64,000 bases of DNA from Falsarthrobacter nasiphocae (GCF_031456275.1 NZ_JAVDUI010000001.1:930001-994000), one strand, 5' to 3'. Positions 45,174 to 53,941 are shown, numbered from the stretch's first letter. Numbers and translations: made by a program. Notes: a model not told the origin generated them from the sequence alone.

Positions 45174-46592
45174 ATGAGCACTCAGGCATCCACTGCCTCA
45201 GCACCACGCTCGCATGACGAGCTCTCGCGCAATCTCTCCTCGCGCCACGTTCAGTTCATCGCGCTCGGCACCGCCATTGGCACGGGCCTTTTCTACGGGT
45301 CGTCGGAAACGATCCAGGCCGCAGGCCCCGCCGTTTTGGTCGCATACCTGATCGCGGGCTTCATGGTCTTCATCGTCATGCGCGCCCTGGGCGAGATGGC
45401 CGTCCGCTACCCCGTCGCCGGGTCGTTCGCGCAGTACTCGAACACCTTCCTCGGCCCGTTCGCGGGCTTCCTGACGGGCTGGATCTTCTGGCTCGAGCTG
45501 GCCGTCGTCGCCATTGCCGACATGACCGCTGTGGCGACCTACATGGGCCTCTGGTTCCCCGGCGTCCCCGGCTGGCTCTGGATGGTGCTGGCCGTGGCCA
45601 TCATCGGCGGGCTCAATCTGCTGGCCGTCCAGGTGTTCGGCGAGCTTGAATTCTGGTTCTCCCTCATCAAGGTTGTGGCTATTCTGGCGCTCGTGGTCGG
45701 CGGCATCGGCCTCATTCTCTGGGGCGCCAACGTGGGCGGCACGACCCCTGACATCGCCAACCTGTGGCAGCACGGCGGTTTCGCGCCGTTCGGCCTCTGG
45801 GGCATCATCATGAGCTTCAGCATCGTCGTCTTCTCCTTCGGCGGCGTCGAGACGCTCGGCATGACCGCGGGCGAGGCCGGAAACCCGGAGCGCTCCATCG
45901 CGCGCGCCGTCAACTCCGTGCCGTTCCGCATCCTCCTCTTCTACGTGGCTGCCCTCGCGGTCATCATGGCGATCTTCCCGTGGAACCAGGTCACCGGCGA
46001 GTCCTCCCCGTTCGTCGAGGTCTTCGCGGCGCTCAAGGTGCCGGCGGCGCAGCACATCATGAACTTCGTGGTCCTCACGGCGGCCCTGTCCGCCATGAAC
46101 GCGATCTTCTACGCCGGCTCCCGCACCCTGTACGGGCTCGCGGAACAGGGGCACGCGCCGAAGTCCTTCCTGCGCCTGTCCCGCCGCAGCAACATTCCCG
46201 TGCTGCCGGTCATGGCCATGTTCGGCGTGGCTGTTGTGGGCCTGTTCCTCTTCATCGCCATTGAGAAGCGGCTGTTCTTCTACGTGGCGGCCATCGCGAC
46301 CTTCGCGACGGTCTTCACGTGGCTCATGATCCTCCTGGCCCACTGGCGGATGCGCTCGCTCATCAAGCGCGAGGGCGCGGCGCCCGGCTCGTTCCGGTCC
46401 CCGCTGTTCCCTGTGCTCAACGCGATCGCCATTGCCTTCATCGTCTTCGTCATCGTCCTGCTGGCCCTGACCGAGGGTGGGCGCAGCGCGTTCATCGTCG
46501 GCGTGTCCGCACTGGTGATCCTGGCGATCGGCTACGCGCTCTTCGTCAAGGGCCATGGGCGCGAGCGCCTGATCCTCACGCCGCGCGAGTAG
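45174..46592 (+). CDS. amino acid permease (AAT family)
   Basis: A 472-residue transporter with about twelve membrane segments. The AAT-type signatures are LSSRHVQFIALGTAIGTGLFYGSS in segment 1 (substrate-binding GTAIGTG), GSFAQYSNTFLGPFAGFLTGW, FSFGGVETLGMTAGEAGNPERSI and FYAGSRTLYGLAEQGHAPKSF. It lies next to the hut genes and could import histidine or a related amino acid. ATG 45174 has GGAGA eight bases upstream. Confidence 0.92.
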   Translation: MSTQASTASAPRSHDELSRNLSSRHVQFIALGTAIGTGLFYGSSETIQAAGPAVLVAYLIAGFMVFIVMRALGEMAVRYPVAGSFAQYSNTFLGPFAGFLTGWIFWLELAVVAIADMTAVATYMGLWFPGVPGWLWMVLAVAIIGGLNLLAVQVFGELEFWFSLIKVVAILALVVGGIGLILWGANVGGTTPDIANLWQHGGFAPFGLWGIIMSFSIVVFSFGGVETLGMTAGEAGNPERSIARAVNSVPFRILLFYVAALAVIMAIFPWNQVTGESSPFVEVFAALKVPAAQHIMNFVVLTAALSAMNAIFYAGSRTLYGLAEQGHAPKSFLRLSRRSNIPVLPVMAMFGVAVVGLFLFIAIEKRLFFYVAAIATFATVFTWLMILLAHWRMRSLIKREGAAPGSFRSPLFPVLNAIAIAFIVFVIVLLALTEGGRSAFIVGVSALVILAIGYALFVKGHGRERLILTPRE

Positions 46593-46683
46593 GCGGACGG
46601 GCGGGGGGCTCGCCCCGCACGAGCAAGCGCGAGGTTTCCCGCACCGCTCAGCACGAGCTCGGGGCACCGACCCCGCGCAGAGA

Positions 46684-46733
46684 CGGCCCAGGCCGGGCCC
46701 GGTTCAGAACCGGGTTCGGCCTGGGCCGCTTTC
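46684..46733 (+). terminator. Permease terminator
   Basis: A long stem (CGGCCCAGGCCG.. with ..CGGCCTGGGCCG, AACCGGG in the inner part) ends in CTTTCGT, about 90 bp after the permease stop. Confidence 0.75.
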
Positions 46734-46922
46734 GTGTCCACGCACGCGCGGCCTGCCGAACTACGCCACCATTAACCGAACGGCGCCGGCGTCGAGGGTT
46801 TTCTTCCGCAAGAACACGCTCCGAAGATGCCGGGCTTGAATTGAACACGAGGCGGATCGGCAGCGCAACCGCGCGGGAATTCCATTCCGGGATGACGCCG
46901 GACCCGGATCCCCGCCAGCCCG

Positions 46923-46953
46923 GAGCCCAGAGCCCAGAGCCCAGAGCCCAGAG
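46923..46953. repeat. Heptanucleotide tandem repeat
   Basis: GAGCCCA is repeated four times in a row with a partial fifth (GAGGCA). It lies in non-coding DNA about 120 bp before the small membrane-protein gene. Confidence 0.85.
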
Positions 46954-47075
46954 GCACAATTTATTCTCCTGAGACGTGTCATGCACATGCGATTAAACTG
47001 CTTCCACAAATCCGTGGACACGCAGTGGACGTCGGCGTACAGTGGGGGCATCATAGGCACGCACAGGGGGATGTA

Positions 47076-47258
47076 ATGCAACTCATACTGACTTCAAACC
47101 CACTCGTTCCAGCACCTTATGAGCTCGCTGTCTCCGCTCTCATGTTCATTTTGTGCATCATTCCGGTCGTCCTGCTGGTCGCGCTGGTTCGGCACGGCAA
47201 GAAGAAGACCGAATCCACGTCTTTGGCAGTCGACCACGGACGTCATAGCGTCTCTTGA
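47076..47258 (+). CDS. small single-span membrane protein
   Basis: A 60-residue protein starting MQLILTSNPLVPAPYELAV, with one strong membrane segment (ALMFILCIIPVVLLVALV) followed by a positive stretch RHGKKK, so the C-terminus is probably cytoplasmic. AGGGGG sits five bases before the ATG. I do not recognise it. Similar short permease- or stress-associated proteins are common and poorly annotated. Confidence 0.6.
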   Translation: MQLILTSNPLVPAPYELAVSALMFILCIIPVVLLVALVRHGKKKTESTSLAVDHGRHSVS

Positions 47259-47587
47259 TGGCACGCCGTCGTTGAGCCGCGCTGTGGTGGCCTCAGCGCC
47301 TCGTAGGCGAGGATGCGCGCCGCGCCAGCCTTCATCTTGCCGCCTTCGGCCGCGCGAAAGAGCAAGCAGCCCTACTCGCAGTTCCAGCCCAATCTGACCT
47401 CGGCCGCCGATTCGGGCGATCTGACTGCCCACCCGCGTCGTTCGCGTCTTTACGGCCTCGAGAAACTCAGTGGGGCCAAGAGAGAGATCAGCTTCTATCC
47501 ACTCTTTCGGGGCAAATTTAGACCGGGAGCGCCGCGAGCGCCAGGCCGGTCAGGGGCAGCCACACGCGGCCTGCGCCAGGCATGCGA
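47259..47587. other. Gap without recognised genes
   Basis: About 330 bp between the small membrane protein and the terminator of the next gene. The reading frames crossing it have unnatural composition and no ribosome sites, and I see no repeat or RNA in it beyond a small stem CCTCG/CGAGG near 47305. Confidence 0.6.
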
Positions 47588-47623
47588 AAGGGCCGGGACC
47601 CGCGGTGGCGGATCCCGGCCCTT
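47588..47623 (-). terminator. Terminator of the cationic amino acid permease
   Basis: AAGGGCCGGGA pairs with TCCCGGCCCTT, with an inner CCGC/GCGG. On the reverse strand it is followed by TTTCGC, 16 bp after the permease stop. Confidence 0.8.
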
Positions 47624-47638
47624 CTGCCGACCAGAGGA

Positions 47639-49219
47639 CTACTCTGCTGCGCGGCGCGGCGTGGCGGCGGAACGGTCGACGTCCGCACCGTGGTGCGCGT
47701 TATCCGCAGACGCGGGGTTGTCGACGGAGCCCATGGCCGGAGCCTCGTAGCCCGGCTTCCCCAGGACGGCGTGCGTGCGTCCGTAGGCGAAGTAGATGGC
47801 GAAGCCGATGGCGAGCCAGATCGCGAAGAAGATCCAGGACTCGACCTTGAGGTTCAGCATCAGGTAGAAGCACAGCAGCGCGGACGCCACGGGGATGACC
47901 GGGCCGCCCGGGACGCGGTACGCCGGCGTGAGGTCCGGGCGCTTGCGGCGCAGGACGATCACGCCGATGGACACCATGACGAACGCAGAGAGCGTGCCGA
48001 TGTTGATGAGCTCCTCCAGCAGGTCGACCTTGGTGAAGCCAGCGACAAGGGCCACGAGGGCGCCGCAGATGATCTGCAGGCGGGCCGGGGTGGCGCGCGT
48101 CGCGCTCGTGACGGAGAGCGCACGGGGCAGGAGGCCGTCGCGGCTCATGGCGAGGACAACGCGGGCCAGGCCCATGAGGAGAACCATGATGACGGTGGTC
48201 AGGCCGATGAGCGAGCCCAGCGCGATGATCTGCGCGGCCCAGCCTGCGCCGACCATGTCGAAGGCCGTCGCGAGGTTGGGGGTCTTCGTCTTGGCGAGGT
48301 CCTTGTAGGAGACCATGCCCGTGATGGCGAGGGAGACGCCGAGGTACAGCGCGGTGGTGAGGATCAGGCCGCCGAAGATGCCGCGGGGCAGCGTCTTGCC
48401 GGGGTTCTTGACCTCTTCTGCACTCGTGGCCACAACGTCGAAGCCGACGAACGCGAAGAACACGATGGCCGCACCCGTGATGATGCCTGCGAAGCCGTAC
48501 TGCGCCGGCGCCTGGCCGGTGAGGAACGAGATGAACGCCTGCTGCTTGACCTCGCCTGCCACGCCCTGGCCCGGGACGGACTCGGGGATGAACGGGCGCA
48601 GGTTCTCAGCCTTGAAGTACGAGAGGCCGACGACGATGACGAAGAGGACGACCGCGACCTTGATGATCGTGAAGACGTTGCCGACGCGGGCGGACATCTT
48701 GGTGCCGAGCACGAGGAGCGTGGTGAAGATGGCCACGATGAGGAACGGGCCCCACGTGAACTCGAAGCCTGCGCCCATCGGCAGCGTTGCCGGGACGGAG
48801 AGCCCAAAGCCCTCGAGCACCACGGACAGGTAGATGCCCCAGTACTTGGCGATGACGGCCCCGGCCGTGAACAGCTCGAGGATGAGGTTCCAGCCGATGA
48901 TCCACGCGGCGATCTCACCGATGGTCGCGTACGTGAAGACGTAGGCGGAGCCGGCCACGGGGATGGCCGTGGCGAATTCGGCGTAGCACATGATGGCGAA
49001 TGCGCACGTGATGGCGGCGATGATGAAGGAGATGGTGACGGCGGGGCCTGCGGCGACGGCGGCCGTCTTGGCGCCGACGGAGAAGATGCCCGCGCCGACG
49101 GCGACGGCGACACCCATAATGGCGAGATCCCACGCGTTGAGGGATCGCTTGAGCGTTCGGCCTGGCTCTTCTGCGTTTGCGAGCGATTCCTCGATCGACT
49201 TTGTGCGCATGAGATTCAT
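47639..49219 (-). CDS. APC-family amino acid permease (CAT type)
   Basis: A 526-residue transporter with about 12-14 membrane segments. The segment-1 motif GVAVAVGAGIFSVGAKTAAVAAGPAV, AGSAYVFTYATIGEIAAWIIGWNLILE and AFVGFDVVATSAEEVKNPGKTLPRGI are those of the cationic amino acid transporter group. Substrate is probably arginine, lysine, ornithine or another amino acid. The C-terminus is polar (about 50 residues). Confidence 0.93.
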   Translation of the reverse strand: MNLMRTKSIEESLANAEEPGRTLKRSLNAWDLAIMGVAVAVGAGIFSVGAKTAAVAAGPAVTISFIIAAITCAFAIMCYAEFATAIPVAGSAYVFTYATIGEIAAWIIGWNLILELFTAGAVIAKYWGIYLSVVLEGFGLSVPATLPMGAGFEFTWGPFLIVAIFTTLLVLGTKMSARVGNVFTIIKVAVVLFVIVVGLSYFKAENLRPFIPESVPGQGVAGEVKQQAFISFLTGQAPAQYGFAGIITGAAIVFFAFVGFDVVATSAEEVKNPGKTLPRGIFGGLILTTALYLGVSLAITGMVSYKDLAKTKTPNLATAFDMVGAGWAAQIIALGSLIGLTTVIMVLLMGLARVVLAMSRDGLLPRALSVTSATRATPARLQIICGALVALVAGFTKVDLLEELINIGTLSAFVMVSIGVIVLRRKRPDLTPAYRVPGGPVIPVASALLCFYLMLNLKVESWIFFAIWLAIGFAIYFAYGRTHAVLGKPGYEAPAMGSVDNPASADNAHHGADVDRSAATPRRAAE

Positions 49220-49386
49220 GGGTTACTTCCTTGGTATACGGGGCGGCAGCGGCCGCAACGGCACGGAGGCTTGGCCCCGAGCAGCCCCAAAAGTAGCACG
49301 GAGGTCCGGATTAGACGGGCAATTTCGGACATTCGTCTCAACATGTGAACAGCGCCCGAGGGGTGAGCCCGGAATACAATGAGTTC

Positions 49387-50871
49387 ATGCAGCTGACCCG
49401 TGCCTCGTGGGGGATCCTCATCGCAGCGATGGCGCTGTACTCTGCCTGGGTGCTGGCACTCGGAGGGGCCTCTCAAGGCTTCGTGGACCCCGCCACGAGC
49501 TACGTCTCCGAGCTGGCCGCCGCGGGGCAGCCGCGCCGGAACGCCTTCCGCAGCACGGACGCCCTGGCCGGGCTCATCGTGGCAGGCCTCGCCATTGCCC
49601 AGTGGCCTCTTCGCACCATGGACGCGCTCCCCGACAAGGCGCGCTGGCTCGGGCACACGGCCCTCGCCGGCCTGATCCTCTTCGGGATCTGCACCGTCCT
49701 GGACGCCGCCTGGACCATGGCCTGCACGCCGAGCCAGTCCCCCGCCTGCTACGCCATGCAGGTCGACGGCTCGCTTCCCTGGACCCACTATGCCCACACC
49801 ACTACCTCCACGGGCGTGGGCCTCGGACTCTCGGTGGCGATGGTCTCCTTGGCGGCAGCCGGCGTCGTCGCCCTCAGACACCAGACGCACGGGACCCCCG
49901 CCCGCGGGCTGAAGGCCCGCGTGTGGGTGGGCGCGGTGCTGGCGCTGGCCGCCCTCGCGATGGTCATCGTGTCCATTTGCATGGCCCCGCCCGTGCAGGA
50001 CGCATTCGGGGAGGGGCCGCTGCCGCTGGGGGTGACGCAGCGGGCGAGCCTCGCGCTCTCGTCCCTGACGCTCCTGACGCTTCTGGCGCCGGGTCCGCTC
50101 TCGCCGGACGCGCGCCGGCGCGCGCCTGAGCGGCCTTCGCTGGTGTTCCACCCGGGGCTTGGGGTCGCCATGGATTCGTTCGACGACGTTCGGGCCGCCC
50201 TCAGCGAGCACCATCAGGTGACGTGGGCGCGGCCGGGGATGGACGGGGCGCCGTCGCGCGAGGAGGGCGACATGCCCGGTTCGGTGGTGGACGCGAAGGC
50301 GCTGCTGGAGGTGCTGGACCACGCCGGGCCCGGGGGGCGGCCGGTGGGGCGCGCGATTCTTGTGGGGCACTCGATGTCGGGGCCCGTCATTGAGACGTTC
50401 GCTCGGCTGTACCCGGAGCGGGTGGCGGGGCTCGTGTTCCTCGACGCGAGCATTCCCCCGTCCGGCGGCCGGAGCAAGGGCGTGCGGCGGGACCGGGTTG
50501 CACGCTCGGTCCGGCGGGCCTGGGCGCGGTCCGGGCTGACCCGGCTCATTTCGCGGGCGTCAGGGCACCCGGACCGACTGCCGAACGTGGATGTGGAGAA
50601 CGCCGCGTACCCCTGGTACATCGAGGAGGCCACGCAGGTCCGCAACGCGAAGCCCATGCCGGACGTGCCGGTTGAGGTGGTTGTGGCTCACCGCGGGGTG
50701 CCGTTCACCGGGTTCTGGATCCGGCAGCAGCGCGACTACGTGCGGCTCCTCCACGACACGGGGGCCACCCGGGCGCGGCTGACCGTGGTGCGGCCGTCCG
50801 GGCACCTGGTGCAGAAGGAGCACCCGCTGCAGGTGGCCGAGATCATCCGGCGCGTGATCCGGGGGGTTTAG
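49387..50871 (+). CDS. DUF998-like membrane domain fused to an alpha/beta hydrolase
   Basis: A 494-residue protein. Residues 1-235 hold about six membrane segments and a DUF998-like pattern (DPATSYVSELAAAGQPRRNAFRSTD). Residues about 250-494 are an alpha/beta hydrolase with nucleophile elbow GHSMSG (S329), an aspartate in VVVAHRGVPF-adjacent loop and a late histidine in RPSGHLVQKEHP. It is probably a membrane-tethered lipase or esterase. ATG 49387 is used because the first membrane segment begins just after it; a GTG 42 bases upstream is possible. Confidence 0.8.
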   Translation: MQLTRASWGILIAAMALYSAWVLALGGASQGFVDPATSYVSELAAAGQPRRNAFRSTDALAGLIVAGLAIAQWPLRTMDALPDKARWLGHTALAGLILFGICTVLDAAWTMACTPSQSPACYAMQVDGSLPWTHYAHTTTSTGVGLGLSVAMVSLAAAGVVALRHQTHGTPARGLKARVWVGAVLALAALAMVIVSICMAPPVQDAFGEGPLPLGVTQRASLALSSLTLLTLLAPGPLSPDARRRAPERPSLVFHPGLGVAMDSFDDVRAALSEHHQVTWARPGMDGAPSREEGDMPGSVVDAKALLEVLDHAGPGGRPVGRAILVGHSMSGPVIETFARLYPERVAGLVFLDASIPPSGGRSKGVRRDRVARSVRRAWARSGLTRLISRASGHPDRLPNVDVENAAYPWYIEEATQVRNAKPMPDVPVEVVVAHRGVPFTGFWIRQQRDYVRLLHDTGATRARLTVVRPSGHLVQKEHPLQVAEIIRRVIRGV

Positions 50872-50885
50872 CGGGTTTCTTCCTT

Positions 50886-50960
50886 CTCCCGTTTGGCGGC
50901 GGGTTTCGCACGTGGCAGTGCGATTTTTGGCTCAAACTCGCCCCGAAATGGGGAGGGCGC
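50886..50960. repeat. Dispersed intergenic repeat P
   Basis: About 75 bp resemble 63686-63764 at roughly 70 percent by eye, beginning CTCCCGTT and sharing TTTCGCACGT. Both copies carry an imperfect outer inverted repeat GCGGGTTT/AAACTCGC. It lies between two converging gene ends. Confidence 0.55.
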
Positions 50961-50968
50961 GGGGATGG

Positions 50969-51544
50969 TCAGCGGCGGCGGAGGGCGTCAAACATGGGCT
51001 GGGGGTCCTTGACGTCGTAGAAGCCGAAGCCACCTCGGCTCGCGAAGGACGGCATGCCCGTGTTCTCCCAGATGTCTATGCCGAGCGGCCCGCCGCCGGC
51101 CACGAAGGAGACGTCACCGTGGGTGCCCCGGGCGCGAGTCCGAACGGGCGACTGGCCCAGGATGACGTCCTCCCACGAGCCGTTGTCTTTGGTGATGATG
51201 GCTCGCTCTGTGGTGATCCAGTAATACGTCTTGCGCTTCTGGGCGGCCTTGACGAAGAAGCGGCCGATGACCATGTAGAGGCCGACTGCCACGAACACCG
51301 CGCCGAAGAGAATGAAGACGATTCCCGGCCCACGCCCTCCGCGGGTCATACCGAAGACCGAGGCCTCCCAGAAGATCGCGAAGCCGGCCCAGAGGACCGT
51401 GAACGGGATCAGGAAGGCGTCTTTGGCGGTGAAGTGCTTGGAAGGATCGGGCCGCCCTGACCAGAGGAGCGACTCTCCGGAATGGAGACGATTCTCCACG
51501 GACGCGGCGTTGGGGATGGGTGCCTCAGCGGGCCATGTGCTCAT
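50969..51544 (-). CDS. two-span membrane protein with PH-like C-terminal domain
   Basis: A 191-residue protein with two membrane segments (IPFTVLWAGFAIFWEASVF and GIVFILFGAVFVAVGLYMVIG) after a short soluble front (SVENRLHSGESLLWSGRPDPSKHF). After them comes a beta-rich bacterial-PH-like part (TYYWITTERAIITKDN, WEDVILGQSP). Function unknown. The start MSTWPAEAPIPN is supported by the hydrophobicity layout; an ATG two codons earlier is also possible. Confidence 0.75.
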   Translation of the reverse strand: MSTWPAEAPIPNAASVENRLHSGESLLWSGRPDPSKHFTAKDAFLIPFTVLWAGFAIFWEASVFGMTRGGRGPGIVFILFGAVFVAVGLYMVIGRFFVKAAQKRKTYYWITTERAIITKDNGSWEDVILGQSPVRTRARGTHGDVSFVAGGGPLGIDIWENTGMPSFASRGGFGFYDVKDPQPMFDALRRR

Positions 51545-51749
51545 GAGCAAAGGGTATCCCGGGATGGGCAGGAGGCCTATTGGCTGGGGCACCGGTGGCG
51601 CTCTGCGCTCTTGCCCGCTCGGAGTCATCGGAATAAAATAGAACAAACGTGCTGACACTGGGCCCCGTCGCACCGCGCCACGCCCGGCCGATCCCCTCAT
51701 GCTGACACGCACCACCATCCAACGAAGGACACCCGGAAAGGATTCGGCC

Positions 51750-51986
51750 ATGAGGTTCTTCGGAGTTGCCATGCTCCTATTTGCTGTGGCCCTGGCGGCA
51801 ATGAGCGCCGCCGACGGCAACATGACGCTGATGCCCATCAACGCCGCGCAGGCGGTCACCGCAGGCTGCCTCATCTGCGTTGCTGCCAAGAGGGACAGGC
51901 ACTCCGAGGGCGCATCAGGCTCGGAGTGGCCAGGGGAGCCCTCCCCGCCGCCTACCTCACAAACTCCCACTCCGTGGTGCGGATGA
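51750..51986 (+). CDS. small two-span membrane protein
   Basis: A 78-residue protein starting MRFFGVAMLLFAVALAAMSAA, with a second hydrophobic part INAAQAVTAGCLICVAA and a Pro/Ser/Thr tail. GGAAAGGA lies nine bases before the ATG. I do not recognise it. The context is accessory. Confidence 0.5.
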   Translation: MRFFGVAMLLFAVALAAMSAADGNMTLMPINAAQAVTAGCLICVAAKRDRHSEGASGSEWPGEPSPPPTSQTPTPWCG

Positions 51987-52276
51987 TCTTCAGGGCCCGA
52001 TGCCCAGTCTTGACGGAAAATAGAACACGCACCTGGTGCTTGACTGCCCAAAAAAACGCCGGCCACCTTTGCCCACACTGCACTCGAGTGCCATGGCAAG
52101 TGATCACAAAATCCGCGCCCGATATCCGCGGCGAACACACCCCCTCCCGGCCTGGCGCGGCCCCGGAGGCGCGGGCGCAGGATTTCATAGACCTGCCGAC
52201 ACCTGTATAGATGTAGACGTCGATGCCCTGCCTGACTGAGACACCCCCGACCCCAGGGTCTCTGTAGAATGTCATC
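51987..52276. other. Gap before a small membrane-protein gene
   Basis: No gene is supported. The sequence is less GC-rich than the core and the frames crossing it look random. It ends in the leader of the 57-aa protein. Confidence 0.5.
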
Positions 52277-52450
52277 ATGAAAAGGAAATATGATGTCTTT
52301 TTGGGCCTTGCTATTGTCTTCACACTTGTTTGCACGGTCTCGCTCTCGACGGGTGGAAGACCGATCATTCCGGCGATCATTGGTGCGATCCTGTGGATCG
52401 TCTGGGCGATCCTCCGTAACGGTCAAGATCGTCGGCCTCGCCAACCCTAG
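52277..52450 (+). CDS. 57-residue two-span membrane protein
   Basis: The ORF starts MKRKYDVFLGLAIVFTLVCT, then VSLSTGGRPIIPAIIGAILW and IVWAILRNGQDRRPRQP before the stop. Two membrane segments and a basic tail are obvious. The coding sequence has a clearly lower GC than the core genes. The ribosome site is weak. It is too short for usual gene callers and may be unannotated. Confidence 0.55.
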   Translation: MKRKYDVFLGLAIVFTLVCTVSLSTGGRPIIPAIIGAILWIVWAILRNGQDRRPRQP

Positions 52451-52590
52451 CGAAGTCATCCCGCCCAGCCATGACGTCGATGCCAGTCGACAGAGCGGGA
52501 ACAGACCTGCGACCGAAGGGGCCGCACTACCCTACGGGCGACCCCTTGTGGTAACCTGGAGATGCTCACCGTTACGACGGAGGAGAAGAA

Positions 52591-52638
52591 GGCCTTAGAA
52601 CCCCAGCCGGACGACTGGATCTAAGGCCAACGTTTTTT
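52591..52638 (+). terminator. Rho-independent terminator before IS copy 2
   Basis: GGCCTTAGA (52591-52599) pairs with TCTAAGGCC (52620-52628), with inner CCAG/CTGG, and is followed by TTTTTT. It would end transcripts coming from the small membrane-protein side. The original stop of the DUF3800-like gene lies inside it. Confidence 0.8.
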
Positions 52639-52659
52639 CAGACCCTCCCCCCCCACCTG

Positions 52660-53941
52660 GGGTTAGCGGCCAAAAAGTGTGTTTTTCTCGGGCGTGTCAT
52701 GGCCGTCCTGCCCACCCTCGCTGGGTTCCGTTCCCGTCCTCCCAGCTGAACCCGGTGCCCCACAGCTCGGGCCCGATCACGTCCTCGACCCCCGCGATGG
52801 TGTCCTCCCGGGCCTGGTAGTGCTCAGGGCGGATGAGCTCGCTTGCTGGTCGAGTGTCCACGCTCAAGGACCGGAAATACCAGGCCGCCGCCACGGGGGC
52901 CCGGTGCCTGGGGATCCCGCGATGCAGTCGGAAGAGTTCCTTGAGCCCGGCATTGACCCCACCCTCGAGCGGGCTTGTCGTACGCGGCAGCACTTCCCCG
53001 GGCCTGGCTTGTTCCAACCAGGTGAAGAGATGCCCGGCTTTGCGAACGCGTTCCAGGGTGAAATACGCCCGCCGAAGACGCTGATGCGTGTACCACCACG
53101 CCGCGCTCACAGGCACGCTCGAGGGCCTCACCAGGCCAGCACGGGCGTACGTGCGCTCCGTCAGAAGCGCCCGCCAGGCCCCATGCCACGCGGCCAACGA
53201 AGCCTCCCACGAGGCCGCCTGGTCCAGGGAGGAGACCTTCGGCAACGCCCGGGCCAGCGACCGCAGTTGCCGCCCTGCCTGTAGCACGGGCCGACGAGTG
53301 AGATGCTCATCCACCCGGTGAAGCAGATGAAAGAGACACCGTTGAACCCGGGTGGCGGGCCACAGCTCGCCGACCACGGTCAGAGCCGCGGCGTTCCCAT
53401 CGACGATGACGATCTCCGGGGCCGGGATCATCTCCAGCAGCGCGGCCCATGACGCGCGCTTCTCCCGGTCGCAGAACTGCCACGCCACGACATGCTCACC
53501 GGTGTAGGCCACGAGCGCGCACCAGGTGTTGAAGTACGTCCCATCCAGCATCAGCACCCGGTGGACTTCCCCGGTCAGTACTGGTTCCGGGGCCACGTTC
53601 CAGCACCAGGCATGTTGGCGGCGGAATGTGCGAGCGGGCCCGTGCTCGCCCTGGGTCGTACGTCCAAGGAGCCAGTCCTCGAAGCGGTGGATCTGGTGGG
53701 CCCGTGTCAGGTCATCCCGGCGGGCTGGGGTGGTGGACGCTCCGCAGGATGAGCATCGGTAGCGCGGGCGTCCTGCGCTGGTCGTGCCGTTCTTGATCAG
53801 GGGCTGGGCGCATACACCACAACGGGGCCGATTCGCGGGAAGGGGCATTCATCATGCTTGCAGAGTAAGTCAACGGGCGTATAGCCCTACTGCCGACTGG
53901 GAAGCAGGCCCCTGCCACACACACTTTTTGGCCGCTAACCC
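52660..53941 (-). mobile_element. IS256-family (IS1249-like) insertion sequence, copy 2
   Basis: A 1,282-bp element with the same ends as copy 1 (GGGTTAGCGGCC..) but inverted, flanked by its own 8-bp duplication CCCACCTG (52652-52659 and 53942-53949). It is inserted in the 3' part of the DUF3800-like gene and replaces its last 18 codons by IS sequence. Confidence 0.95.
52697..53848 (-). CDS. IS1249-type transposase, copy 2
   Basis: The 383-residue product is the same as that of copy 1 except Val in place of Ile at position 159, in AALTV[VI]GELW. Zinc ribbon and DDE residues are complete, so it should be active and can act on both copies. Confidence 0.93.
   Translation of the reverse strand: MPLPANRPRCGVCAQPLIKNGTTSAGRPRYRCSSCGASTTPARRDDLTRAHQIHRFEDWLLGRTTQGEHGPARTFRRQHAWCWNVAPEPVLTGEVHRVLMLDGTYFNTWCALVAYTGEHVVAWQFCDREKRASWAALLEMIPAPEIVIVDGNAAALTVVGELWPATRVQRCLFHLLHRVDEHLTRRPVLQAGRQLRSLARALPKVSSLDQAASWEASLAAWHGAWRALLTERTYARAGLVRPSSVPVSAAWWYTHQRLRRAYFTLERVRKAGHLFTWLEQARPGEVLPRTTSPLEGGVNAGLKELFRLHRGIPRHRAPVAAAWYFRSLSVDTRPASELIRPEHYQAREDTIAGVEDVIGPELWGTGFSWEDGNGTQRGWAGRP

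Larger units (their letters stand above)
46593..47075. other. 483-bp gap after the permease
   Basis: No convincing gene. It contains the permease terminator (46684-46733), a segment similar to the hutI/hutU gap (about 46750-46820), a heptanucleotide tandem repeat (46923-46953), a TCCAC-N6-GTGGA hairpin (about 47010) and the leader of a small membrane protein. Confidence 0.7.

Noticed and set aside
46761-47081. Frames encoding repeated Gly-Ser-Gly-Leu-Trp-Ala peptides
   Set aside because: They simply translate the heptanucleotide repeat and have no start signals.
47582-49348. 588-codon frame opposite the CAT permease
   Set aside because: Rich in Asp/Glu/Gly/His repeats expected from the antisense of membrane-protein codons; no domain and no start signal.
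51952-52380. 142-codon frame opposite the 57-aa membrane protein
   Set aside because: It lacks a ribosome site and a recognisable fold; the plus-strand frame has two clean membrane segments.
52562-52624. 20-codon ORF MLTVTTEEKKALEPQPDDWI with adjacent GGAG
   Set aside because: It lies within a terminator stem and is too short to support; possible leader peptide but no evidence.
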